Below, one piece after another: positions 1 through 10,513 of a stretch of 64,000 nucleotides of DNA. Every line of letters begins with the position of its first letter. Within the stretch, counting starts at the first letter, position 1. The notes beneath the pieces were generated by a model. It ran no database searches, was not told where the DNA came from, and saw nothing but the letters and a program-made list of their open reading frames with translations. This stretch comes from Polyodon spathula. Its lineage: Eukaryota > Chordata > Actinopteri > Acipenseriformes > Polyodontidae. Made by a program: the position numbers and the translations under genes. Location: NCBI RefSeq assembly GCF_017654505.1, contig NC_054558.1:14774765-14838764 (forward strand), given 5' to 3'.

Positions 1-2935
1 AAAAAAAAAACTCAGGCCTAGCGCCCCTCTCAAGCCTCGGGCTCACATGGTGTGGCTGCGCTTGCCCTCGATGACCACGGCGACTGAATTGGCTGCATAG
101 CCCGACATCGACCGCGGTTCTCCCGCTGACCTCAGGCTTGGAACAGCGCCTACCCAGCCCCGATTGACTCGACACCGATGTAACCATCTTCGGCGTCACC
201 TACAGCCTGGCGCCGACCACGGCCACCATCGGCACCAACCTCGGCACCAACAATGCTTTCCTTGGTGCCGATTGACTTGGCACCGGTGAACAGCTTCAGA
301 GTGCTACCCATCGGCATCGACCTCATCACCGATTGACTCAGCACCAACTGACTCGGGACCGAACACTCAGCACCGACAGCGCTCTCCTCGGCGTTGATCC
401 CAGCACCGGTGAACTTCTTCGGAGCCGTCTACAGCCCGGCACCGACCTCGGCATCGATTGACTCAGCGCTTTCCTCGACGCCAATCCCGGCACCGACTAA
501 TTTGGCCAGTGCACACTTCAGAGCAGTCCTACACGCCCGGCAGCGGACCGCGCTACCGGCATCCCACTGATCCAGCGCAGGACCACGCCCACGAGCCATG
601 CCGTGTGCGTCAACTGAGTCCGCCGCTGGTATTCACAATTGCGACCAGCGCAAACGGCGAAGCTTGCCCCAAACAGCGGATACCCCCATCCTGCTCCAGA
701 TGCTAGAGCCAGACATGCTCCAAGCACTGGTGGTTGAAGTTTGGATGCTCTCCATGCAGTAAAGTTCTCCAGAAACTAAAAAGGGAGGGGTGCAGGAAGA
801 GAGCTCTCTCCCCAGCATAAGCTCTCTCCTGAGCCATGGGAGAATGAATCAGTGGTCCAGGTCCTCCGCAGATTCCTCTAGGACACCCCCCCCCCCCCAA
901 TCCCCGCTACAGTGACCAGAGAGCTCTCCCACACACCTGCGTCACCCCTTCTACACCACCGGTACAGAGGCTCAGGCACCTCTCAGGGGAGGCGGGATGG
1001 TCACCACCTAGGCAGTACCGCTCGAGGGGGCACTCACCAGGGGACAGGTGGTCACCACGCAGGTACAGCTCTCCTTCCCCGTGCAGGCACAGACGTTCAC
1101 CATCACAGTTGTTCAGCTGAGCGGCACTTCCAGGAGTTGGCGGTGACTGTGAGGGCTCAGCAGACTGTGCTGGAGATCCTATTGAAGTTGCAGGGCAGAC
1201 TGCCCCCTACCACCGGGCAGCCCCAACTTCCACAGTCTCATTCCCCATCCGCAACCACCCTTATCTCCAGCCCCACAGTTCTGTCCGTCGAGGCATCAAC
1301 GGGACGTCTCGACCCATCCACCTTCGCATCGTATCAGTTTCACAGACTTAGGGGCTCCTTACCCCCCCTGCCGCATGTGTCGCAGAGGGAAGAGTGCCGG
1401 GCACTAATGCATCTAGCCACGAACGTCCCCTGGCTGCAGAACAAGGAAGGAAAGCGGAATACCGCTGTCCGCCCAGCACAAAGGGCACCACAGCACGCCC
1501 TCCCTTTCTTGCCATGCACTTCCTGGAATTTTGGTGTGCTCCTCCTGCAGAACCCCAGCTCTGCCACCCTCCACTCCAGAACAGCAGAGTCCTCTGTTGC
1601 ACTTGCATTGCCCAAGAAGCGGGCCCTAGCCCATTCCCCACTATCGTGGACACCGTCACGGTATGTGCAAGGTTCCCCTTCACCAAGGGGGATAATGATA
1701 ACGCTATGCTCTGCTGAAGAAGGCATACGCGTCAGCAGCGCTGTCAGTTTGAGCAGCGAACACCATGGCTATACTGGTGCTCTATCAAACCCAGTTAACA
1801 GAGAGGCTGCAGGAAAGATCCACGGAGGCAGACATAGGGGAGCTCCCTATGGTATCAGGATGATGTTGGGTGCCTGCCGGCATTTGTGGCTGACGCAAGC
1901 CAAGGGACGACGGTTTCAGACCAATTCTGGACCTCAGGTCCTCAACTTGTTCCTCAAACAGAAGAAGTTCAACATGTTGACAGAACAGAGTATTCTTCAG
2001 TCCGTCCAACCGGGTGACTGGTTCACACCGATCGACCTGCAAGACGCCTACTTCCATGTCCCAATCCGTCCCGCACACAGAAACTATCTGCGCTTCGCCT
2101 TTCAAGGCAATGTGTATGAATTCTGCGTGCTGCCGTTTGTCCTTTTGCTGGCGCCCCGCACATTTTCTAAGTGCATGGATGCAGCACTGGCTCCTCTCAG
2201 GTTGCGGGGTATTCGGATCCTGAACTATCTGGACAATTGCCTAGTTTGCATGCGTTCCAAAGCACGTGCCAAGGCGCACACAAAACAGGTCATAGATAAT
2301 GTGACGAAGCTAAGGCTCTCTATACATCAACAGAAGAGCAACTTCATACCGTCGCAGTCCACAGTGTTCCTGGGGATCAAACTGAACTCTCTGATCAGGC
2401 GTCTTCTATGTCAAAGACAGGATTAGGTCTTTGGAAGTCACACTCTCCCAATTCAGAGAGATTGCTCTTCTACAGGTCAGAATATTTCCAAGGTTGTTGG
2501 GGCTGATGGCAGCCACCTCGAGATTCCTTCCCTTAGGGCTGCTGAGAATGCACCCACTTCAAGCATGGGTGAATACGCTCAAGGTGCACCCAGTCCAAGA
2601 TTGGTACCGGCTGGTGCGAGTGTCCAGACAGTGCCTGAAGACACTGGAGTGGTGGCTCCGTTCGGTCAATCTGTGCCTTGGATCTCCCCTCGGATCCTCT
2701 CACAGAAGGGAAGTGGTCAATACAGACGCCTCCAGCCTAGGCTGGGGAGCAGTCTGGAATGGGAGAGGAATAAGAGGTCAGTGGAAGGGTCTTGCAGCAA
2801 GCGCAGATAACCCTGGTCAGAGCTTTCCGTGCAGCTGCTGTACCTCCAAATGCTATCTGAGGAAGAGGAGGGACACGGGTACTAATTCTCTATGTCATAT
2901 ATGTAAATGCACAGGTAGCTGTGGGGTGTAACTTG
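1..2935 (+). mobile_element. DIRS-type retrotransposon relic
   Basis: This is a decayed tyrosine-recombinase retroelement of the DIRS group. The first 900 bases are GC-rich and carry many imperfect repeats of a GGCACCGA-like unit, which I interpret as the low-complexity gag-like ORF1. A long open frame from 912 leads into reverse transcriptase with the DIRS-style motifs PGDWFTPIDLQDAYFHVPI and FLGIKLNS, followed in another frame (from 2431) by RNase H. No methyltransferase-like or tyrosine-recombinase domain and no inverted terminal or internal circular junction repeats were found after 2935, so the 3' part is missing. The element abuts the truncated ZP3-like locus directly downstream. The left end is cut by the window. 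Confidence 0.85.
912..2931 (+). pseudogene. DIRS reverse transcriptase-RNase H, degenerate
   Basis: The polymerase region of the DIRS relic. In family members it makes cDNA from element RNA. Reverse transcriptase covers about 1930-2410. The catalytic YxDD box reads YLDN (2226-2237), so the second aspartate is lost, and nearby residues such as CVLPFV for the usual VLPFG are altered too. The reading frame breaks near 2426 and resumes from 2431 in a different frame. That second frame carries the connection region (ALLQVRIFPRLLGLMAATS, LPLGLLRMHPLQ) and the RNase H motif VNTDASSLGWGAVW near 2718-2760. With the catalytic change and frame break, the polyprotein is inactive. The region 912-1900 is poorly conserved and I cannot assign it to a domain. 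Confidence 0.85.
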
Positions 2936-3191
2936 ATTTTTTTTTCTACAATAGTGAATGACTTAATTGTATGGCAGCCAACAAAGGATGCTCAAGTATC
3001 TGTGCAGTGCTCCCCCTCCCAACCAGAGCAAGGTGCATGATTTCTTGCTGGTACTCTGCTCAATGACCTGTAGGCCACCAAGTTGTCTTATTTGGATGGT
3101 TTTAACCGGCACTCCATCCTGCCCCCTGTTGTGACTGGTACTGCATCACTGTAAAGCAGCAGGGCCTGTTTCTAACCAGGCTCCCTTGCAG

Positions 3192-3893
3192 CTGAGGAGG
3201 GGCTGAGACACACTGCAGTGCTGGGACCCCTGAGGATCCTTCCTGAGGAGCTGTCTGCTGGAAGCGAGGAATTCTACCAGAGGAGCCCTGCTCCCTCACT
3301 GGAGGGTGAGTTCAGCTTGCACTCTACAATCCAGTGTACACTTGGCTTCCTTGCCAGGGTCTTGCATGGCCCTGACTTGATCTTTACAATACAGGCTGCC
3401 CTGCAGTCAGGCTAAAAAATAACTTTGCTTATGGTCTGTTTTATACCCAAACCTTCAAGTCTACATCACAGAATTGTACTTGGCACTAAGCTATGACTTT
3501 AGTGTTCTAGTATTGGGACTTTTGTCCAACTGTCTCCCCTGCCCTGTCTGCCTCTCTGCAGGTCCTCAAGTAACACACTCCTATTGATGCTGGGCACTGG
3601 AAACAATGGCTGTATTGGGAGCCCTTCCTGTTCCTAACCCTTTATTTCCTCTGTCCTGCTTTCTCTCCCCCAGAGCCCCAGCAGGCTCTGGCCTGGCTGC
3701 CTGTCCTGGCTGCTCCACTGCTCCTTATGGCTCTCCTGGGATCCCTGTCTGTGGGTGTGGCATCATCCTGGACTTGGAGCAGAGTCCAGCAGTGAGCTCC
3801 TCGTTCCTACCCCCACTAATAAAATGCACAATGCAGTCTGCATGGTTTCCAGCTTGCTAGAACAGCCATTCTGATTTTGTGTTGCAAAATAAA
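3192..3893 (+). pseudogene. zp3: ZP3-like zona pellucida gene, 3' fragment (copy 1)
   Basis: Only the last two exons of a zona pellucida gene remain. The penultimate exon (3192-3305, acceptor CTTGCAG, donor GGTGAG) encodes HTAVLGPLRILPEEL, matching the conserved LGPL segment after the ZP domain of ZP3 proteins. The last exon starts at 3674 and encodes a membrane anchor (LAWLPVLAAPLLLMALLGSL). Compared with copy 2 (9252-9457), about 5 bases are missing just after the anchor, so the cytoplasmic tail is frameshifted and ends early at a TGA inside the shared CCAGCAGTGAGC sequence. A polyadenylation signal AATAAA lies at 3888-3893. No earlier ZP exon lies between the DIRS relic and 3192, so the 5' part is lost. 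Family role: egg-envelope structural glycoprotein; this copy cannot make one. Confidence 0.8.
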
Positions 3894-4263
3894 ATGCTTT
3901 CATAGAGCCTCTCTGGTCAGTCTGACTTTTTTTTTTTTTCCCTCTTTGGTGTCACTGAGTTAGCTATTTACCTCTAACTGGATGTGTAGATATTTAAGGG
4001 AATCAACTTACTGCTGCCTTTGCTCTGAGAACTTGATATACAAAGCTTACAGAACTGCAGGTGAAACTTGTGTCAAACTAATTTTAAATACAGTGCCATA
4101 TGAGTGTTCTAAATGGGCTGTGGAACAACACAACTAAAATATGTTGTGTGTGTATATAGCATTCTGTAAATGTACCATGCATCTTCCAATTCACTGGAAA
4201 CTGCAGTAGAAAGTGTGGATTAAGATGGATCCCCCGGGAGAGTTTTCTAGTCCAACACTAGAC

Positions 4264-5123
4264 CAGTGGTGGCCAGTACACCAAGTATTGGGATCCATTT
4301 TGGTGGCTCTCCCTGGCCTCTGTGATCCACCAGCAATAGTGAACAAGAGTACAATAAAGTGATTCACTTTTGATCAAGAGGAATGATCTGGCTTTAAGCC
4401 AGTGGTGAAAAAGACATTAAGGAAAATAAAGTTCTGAATGCTGCTGTGTCTTTCATCCAACATAAATCATTCCATAAAAGTAGTAAAGAACATTGTAATT
4501 TATTAAAGAAACATCTTAGTCAAGTAGACAAATGTTTTGGTTTCTACACAAACTAAACACAATGGCATAAAGTTTAGTGTGAACTTTTGCACTGACCATT
4601 TTCCGGAGCGGGCTCAAAAGCTGTTGCAGTTCAACAAAGCGGAGCCTTGACAATGTAATTGGAAAGCTTAACGCGCTCTTTCAACTGCAGGTTGGTCAGT
4701 GCTGACAACATAATCTCCCACAAGCATGTGGAACCAAAACAAACATTCCAGCTCCCACCTTTTGTTAACGTAATGCTTTGGTGCCAGCTTCTCCTTGTTT
4801 GAAATAAGCATGTTTAATCCAGATTGGTACTACTGGAAGGCACAGAAGGCTCTCCCCCATCTTTTGTAACTCGCACCACAAAGCAATCCATTGAAACCAC
4901 AGAACTCTATGAACCAACACATTTGAGGAAGCTTGTTGCTTGGTTTACTGAGCTATGGCAGCCAGAGTAGTTATTAGTGTCATCTACTATTGGAATTAAC
5001 TTATTTTTCTTAGTATATTAGTTGTCATGAATTACAGTTTTTAAACACTGACTCAAACCTGTTAACTATGCTTATTTAGACTGGTCCACCAGAAATCTCG
5101 AGATCCACTAGTAGCCACCACTG
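4264..5123. mobile_element. hAT-like non-autonomous DNA element
   Basis: The left end CAGTGGTGGCCAGTA and the right end (inverted) CAGTGGTGGCTACTA form short terminal inverted repeats of the CAGTGG type typical of hAT elements. The flanking 8-mers (CACTAGAC and CTGTAGAA) match at 5 of 8 positions, consistent with an old, mutated 8-bp target duplication. The interior of about 830 bases has no transposase-like frame. It lies between the two ZP3-like loci. The assignment rests on the ends only. Confidence 0.55.
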
Positions 5124-5229
5124 CTGTAGAACAACCAAATTGGTAGCAACTGTGAGTTTCAGTTTCACAAGTTGACAGATTTTTGAACCAGGATTCTTTT
5201 GACAACTTCAATATGTTCAGTTTCATCAA

Positions 5230-5926
5230 ATGTAATGAATATAAGATGATATTGTAGTGTGCTTGGGACAGAGGTTATGGTATGGGCAGGCATAAGCTAC
5301 AGACAACACAATTGCATTTTTATCAATAGCAATTTGAATGCACAGAAATACCGTGACAAGATCCTGAGGCCCATTGTCGTGACATTCATCTGCCGCCATC
5401 ACCTCATGTTTCAGCATGGTAATGCACGGCCCCATGTCACAAGGATCTGTACACAATTCCTGGAAGCTGAAAATGTCCCAGTTCTTCCATGGCCTGCATA
5501 CTCACCAGGCATGTCACCTATTGAGCATGTTTGGGAAGCTCTGGATCGATGTGTACGACAGCATGTTCTAGTTCCCGCCAATATCCAGCAACTGCGCAGC
5601 CATTGAAGAGGAGTGGGACAACATTCCACAGGCCACAATCAACAGCCTGATCAACTCTATGCAAAGGAGATGTGTCGCACTGGATGAGGCAAATGGTGGT
5701 CACACCAGATACTGACTGGTTTTCTGATCCATGCCCCTAACCTTTTTTTTTTTTTTTTTTTTAAGGTATCTGTGACCAACAGATGCATATCTGTATTTCC
5801 AGTCAAGTGAAATCCATAGATTAGGGCCTAATGAATTTATTTCAATTGACTGATTTCCTTATATGAACTGTAACTCAGTAAAATCTTTGAAATTGTTGCA
5901 TGTTGCGTTTATATTTTTGTTCAGTG
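5230..5926 (+). mobile_element. Tc1/mariner-like element, 5'-truncated
   Basis: The C-terminal half of a Tc1-like transposase is readable from 5259: VMVWAGISY, a GNARPHVTR motif around the second catalytic Asp position (the canonical D-N-D/A has become GN), and SPGMSPIEHVWEAL with the catalytic Glu. The frame shifts at about 5603 and continues to a stop near 5714. The right end reads TTGTTCAGTG followed by TA (5927-5928), a Tc1-type terminus and target dinucleotide. The N-terminal helix-turn-helix half and left terminal repeat are absent. An 18-base T run lies just after the coding remnant. Dead copy. Confidence 0.85.
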
Positions 5927-5939
5927 TAGAAATGGCATT

Positions 5940-6600
5940 GGCTATTTTAAACATGTTTTAATTTTATTATTTTTACTTTTGCTCGGACAGGCTACTTTTA
6001 AGGTCAGTGATACCATAAGTATAGACTTTAGAATCATAAAATAGTGCATAAATGGCAGTGTACTCCATGCATTATTTCCCTATCAAAAGACATACCTTCA
6101 GAAATACACAATGAATGTCACTGCCATGTTATTTCAAAATATTTGTTTTAACAGTTGTACAAATACTGAAATCGACCATGTACTAAAATACTGAATACCA
6201 TTCTGAATATGAATATAGCACAATTAATGAATTATACATGCTATTTTAAAATAGCATATACATAGCTAGTATTAAAAATAAATAAATGTAATTGCACCTT
6301 CGCCACACAAAGCTGAGCGCAATGATGTATACTGTGCTAATGATGCGCCAGCCAGTCTGCCCGGACTGCGCCTGAGCAATCTGGAAAACGAGAAGCCTCT
6401 AACAAGGCATTTGTTAAACTTAGTAAATAGTTGTGCTGTGTAACTAAGTTAAATTTGAACTTACGCATAGCCGGTGCAACGAAACCCAGAGTGTTAACAA
6501 ATCAATAAGGTCTGTCCAATTTTTTAACTGATGTTAACTGTTGAGTATTTCTTCTCTGGAATGTGCGTGATATACGCAGGCGCCCGCGCAATGGCACAAC
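5940..6600. other. AT-rich intergenic stretch, no gene seen
   Basis: This interval between the Tc1-like fragment and the second ZP3-like locus holds AT-rich sequence with no open frame or splice pattern I can support. A GC-richer patch begins near 6300. Confidence 0.5.
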
Positions 6601-6606
6601 TCGTCA

Positions 6607-6677
6607 CACCTGTGTCAGTGGTCCACTCAGTGTTAATTGCCAAAGGACTCTAATTAATGTCGCTAGAAAACCACCTG
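6607..6677 (+). promoter_or_regulatory. paired CACCTG E-boxes upstream of ZP3-like exon 1
   Basis: Two CACCTG E-boxes lie at 6607-6612 and 6672-6677, about 105 and 40 bases before the start codon at 6716. Vertebrate zona pellucida promoters use an E-box bound by the oocyte factor FIGLA, usually near -200. No clear TATA box is seen (only a TAATTAAT at about 6651). Function is inferred from the motif and gene identity; E-boxes are common by chance. Confidence 0.3.
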
Positions 6678-6715
6678 GACGGTAGTGTTTGGTAGGTAAC
6701 TGTTGGTTTTGAAAA

Positions 6716-9480
6716 ATGGTATCGTTGTGGAAATGTGTTGTGCTTGCGCTTTGCTGTGTACCGTTTGCTGCACCGCAGGAAGGTAATGTGGGCTACTCGT
6801 GCGTGGGGTTAGTGTGTTTTGTGCCTTATGTTTTGGTAGAACGGACTGTGCCGGTGCATGATGTTGGTGTGTTAACAGACTCGTTTTGCTGATATCCAGA
6901 CAGTGACGTACTTTTATGCAACACTTAATAGTGCGTACTTGGCTATTTTAAATGGCTGTGAGGGTGTTGTTGGTTTATTTTCGGCCGGCGTTACCTCTGG
7001 ACCCGAGTGGCCTCCTGCTGGGAACCTGCCCTCCATCCAGCAGCAGCGCCGGTAATAACATGGTGGTGTTTCAGTACGGCCTGCTGGACTGCCGCTTTAT
7101 GCGCATGGTGAGTGGTTTCTAACGGCTTGTGTTGGGTTCACGTAAGCGTTCGAGCTCATATTGCACTGCACCGTATTGATTTGTGCATGCTTGTATAAAT
7201 ATACCCATTGTACTAGGATGACTTCCTGCAGCTTTTTCTGCAACATTGGTAATGGTTGTAATAATTGTTTAAAAATGTTTGATGCGCTACATGACTAAGC
7301 AATACAAACGTTGTATTGACAGCTGTAAAGGAAATTACTATTTGCACTTTTAGACAAACTAAATGCATTGTCTTTGCTTTATGCTGTTGACATGTTGTGT
7401 GCTGTAACCCTTCTTGTGAAGGTTAACTGATGGAGCTGTGCCTTAGCCTTAAACTGCAGCTGAAGTTTTGTTTCTTTTTTAAATGTTTAACTAACATTTA
7501 TCCATGCTTTGCCCAGGTTACTGCCAACCTTACCAGTTACATGAATGTGCTGACCTACAAGCCCACCCAGGGTGGCTTCTACCAGACTCCCTTCAATCAA
7601 GCTATTGTGTGCACCTATACCAGGTGAGTGTTGGTCTTGGCTTAAACATGCTGTAAGGAGGTGTTCCAAGCCTCTGGGCTGTTCATTCAAGCATTATCAT
7701 GCATCCTGTCTGACACTTGACTTAACAGTATCTAATTTGTGGAATTTTTCATTTGAGAACTAAATTTTCCAAGTCAAGTAATACTTTGTCAGTTTATGTA
7801 CTTTATTGTGGAGTTTTTTTAATGGTCACTATTTTAAACCCAGTTTATGGCACTGAATACAGTAGCCTTGGCAAAAGTAGTCATTTACTGTGTTAGGGTT
7901 GCTGAACCAATTAACTTCTTGCAAAGGCAGCAGGAGTAAGTTTCCATTAACTATTGCCAACAAATTTTCTCCAGTTCAGTGTCTCCTGCTGAATGCTAAC
8001 TGTCCTGATGTGTTGCTGCTCTAACCAAAGCTTTCTACCTGTGTTGTCTTCAGACCTGCTGGCTGGACTCCTCCAATGTATAACCCTGCACTTGGGGATG
8101 CCTCTGGGTTTGGGAAGCTGGAGTTTACCATGGGGATTATGAGTGGTGAGTTTGCTGTCCTGCAGTGTACATTTTATCTATTGGCTTAGGTGTCCAGTGC
8201 AACCCTAACCTGGCAGGGGGAGCAGCCTGTGGTGTTTGGGTCACTTCCTCCAGTCAAGTAGAGAATGTTTTGGCTAATTCCTCTGGTGCTGCTCTGTCCT
8301 GGCTAACGAGATGACTTGGGTGGGTTGCTGTTCTCATGCTCCCCTCCTTCATCTCCAGATGACTTCTCAGCCCCACGCACCTCCAGTCTATTCTTCCTGG
8401 GTTCCCCCATCAACATCGCAGCTGCAGTGAAGCAGCAATTCCACATGCCACTGATGGTCTACATGGAAGCGTGTGTTGCTGCAAGCACTCCAGAGCTGAG
8501 CCCTTCAAGCCAGACCTACCCGCTCATCACCAACCATGGGTAGATATTAGCTGCAAGCTGTAAAGACACTATTTTAAACCGGAATGTTTAGCACTTGGGA
8601 GCACAGTAGTCCTGCTTGGGTTTAAGGGGTGTTTGAATGGTCAGCTTTGTGAACATGGCAAAAGCTCAGTTGAACTAATGCCTTTGCTGTGAAGGCATAG
8701 TGTAGGTAAGTGGACTGGTTTGTATGTAGCTTTGTAATTGGTTCACAAACTCTAATCTTCATTTTAGGGAGAATGAACACCATGATTAGTGTTAAGCAGG
8801 GTCTATGAAACCAGTTGCTTGAAGTTCAAATGTTTCACTTGTCTAAATGACTGGGGTTGGACTAATCTGTACCCCTGAGGATCCTTCCTGAAGAGCTGTC
8901 TGCTGGAAGCCAGGAATTCTACCAGAGGAGCCCTGCTCTGTCACTGGAGGGTGAGTTCAGCCTGCAGTCTCTAATCCAGTGTACACTTGACTTGCATGGT
9001 GTTAGCCTTTTCACTTTTTTTTAAAAAACTGTACAGGTTCCCTTGCAGTCATGTTTCCTTCACCTGAATTGTATAACTTCTGTCAATTTACCCTAGGAAA
9101 CTGATCACTTTAATGTTTTCTAGTAGTGGAACAAACCACTGCAGGTCCTAAAGTAACAGACCTTCATTGAAACTGCTCCTGGGCACTGTGCAGTGGTTGC
9201 ATTGGCAGTCCTTTCTGTTCCTAACTCCTTCCTCCTGCTCTCCTCCCCCAGAGCCCCAGCAGGTTCTGGCCTGGCTGCCTATCCTGGCTGCTCCCCTGCT
9301 GCTTATGGCTCTCCTGGGATCTCTGGCTATTATGTGCATGTGGCATCGTCGTGGACTCTGCTCCACGTCCAGCAGTGAGCTTCTCATTCCTGCCCCCACT
9401 GAAATGCACACAGCAGTTGGCGCTGTTTCCAGCAGCACTACAGCACAGCAATTCTGATTTCTTGTATGTTGTAAAATAAA
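6716..9480 (+). pseudogene. zp3: ZP3-like zona pellucida gene, broken (copy 2)
   Basis: ZP3 proteins are secreted or membrane-anchored egg-envelope glycoproteins with a ZP-N/ZP-C module. Exons seen: 1 (6716-6782, signal peptide MVSLWKCVVLALCCVPFAA), 2 (6900-7107, ZP-N, LDPSGLLLGTCPP), 3 (7517-7623), 4 (8054-8145), 5 (8359-8539, ending at the ...ITNHG point where ZP3 exons usually end), a partial penultimate exon (about 8872-8949) and the last exon (9252-9457, membrane anchor and tail). Phases agree from exon 2 to 5. Exon 2 enters in phase from exon 1 as DSDVLLCNT, then hits TAA-TAG (6926-6931) and needs a frameshift to reach the conserved part. The exons expected after NHG (CLVDS region and end of ZP-C) are absent from 8540-8870, and the penultimate exon has lost its 5' part and acceptor. 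AATAAA at 9475-9480. Expressed product improbable. Confidence 0.85.
9252..9457 (+). pseudogene. ZP3-like last exon: membrane anchor and cytoplasmic tail
   Basis: The acceptor CCCCCAG precedes a frame that encodes LAWLPILAAPLLLMALLGSL, a clear single membrane-spanning segment, followed by a basic stop-transfer (MCMWHRRG) and a serine-rich tail ending ...SSSTTAQQF at TGA 9455-9457. This exon is itself intact and is the better preserved of the two copies in the window (the other starts at 3674). It belongs to the broken locus 6716-9480. Confidence 0.75.
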
Positions 9481-9481
9481 A

Positions 9482-10013
9482 ATGACTACATAAAGAACCT
9501 CCTGGTCTGTCTGAATTCTGCCACAGAGTAAGATTTCTAAGCTGAGTGTATTTGGGGTTTTCAGGGCATCAAATCTTTCTGCTAGAATTAACTTGCCTTG
9601 CATACCAGGAGTGGTACAGGGCTTCTATCACTTGGTTTAGGAAATTACACTTAGCATTAATTGTAGTGAGAATTACTTCTAAAGCTGGGCTAAGTTTGGA
9701 GTATTCTGCATAGCCACTAACTGACTATTCCAGTACCCCTGGTTAGGGTGTGGTGTTTTTTTTTTTTTTGGGGGGGGGGGGGGGTTAAACATTATCTAAT
9801 GACATCTGAGAGGAACTTGGACTTCAAATAAAATGGTGCTCTTCAGCAGTGATCCCTTGGCAGTCTGCAGAGGACTTCTTGAACACTACCTTCCAATTTG
9901 GTTCTGTCTAGGTAGAAATGTTGCTGTACCTGGTTCAAACTGCTGCATGGTGCAACTTCCAACTCCACTTTTTGCTAGTTAATGTTGCACAGACCTTTTA
10001 TACATTCCTACTA
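9482..10013. other. ZP3-like 3' flank with T14-G15 homopolymer junction
   Basis: Non-coding sequence between the polyadenylation signal and the assembly gap. It holds an unusual T14 run directly followed by G15 (9756-9784). I see no other gene signal. Confidence 0.5.
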
Positions 10014-10513
10014 NNNNNNNNNNNNNNNNNNNNNNNNNNNNNNNNNNNNNNNNNNNNNNNNNNNNNNNNNNNNNNNNNNNNNNNNNNNNNNNNNNNNNNN
10101 NNNNNNNNNNNNNNNNNNNNNNNNNNNNNNNNNNNNNNNNNNNNNNNNNNNNNNNNNNNNNNNNNNNNNNNNNNNNNNNNNNNNNNNNNNNNNNNNNNNN
10201 NNNNNNNNNNNNNNNNNNNNNNNNNNNNNNNNNNNNNNNNNNNNNNNNNNNNNNNNNNNNNNNNNNNNNNNNNNNNNNNNNNNNNNNNNNNNNNNNNNNN
10301 NNNNNNNNNNNNNNNNNNNNNNNNNNNNNNNNNNNNNNNNNNNNNNNNNNNNNNNNNNNNNNNNNNNNNNNNNNNNNNNNNNNNNNNNNNNNNNNNNNNN
10401 NNNNNNNNNNNNNNNNNNNNNNNNNNNNNNNNNNNNNNNNNNNNNNNNNNNNNNNNNNNNNNNNNNNNNNNNNNNNNNNNNNNNNNNNNNNNNNNNNNNN
10501 NNNNNNNNNNNNN
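10014..10513. other. assembly gap (500 N)
   Basis: Exactly 500 undetermined bases, a conventional fixed-size scaffold gap. Real missing length is unknown, so the spacing between the ZP3-like loci and everything to the right is not reliable. Open frames spanning it are artefacts. Confidence 0.98.
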
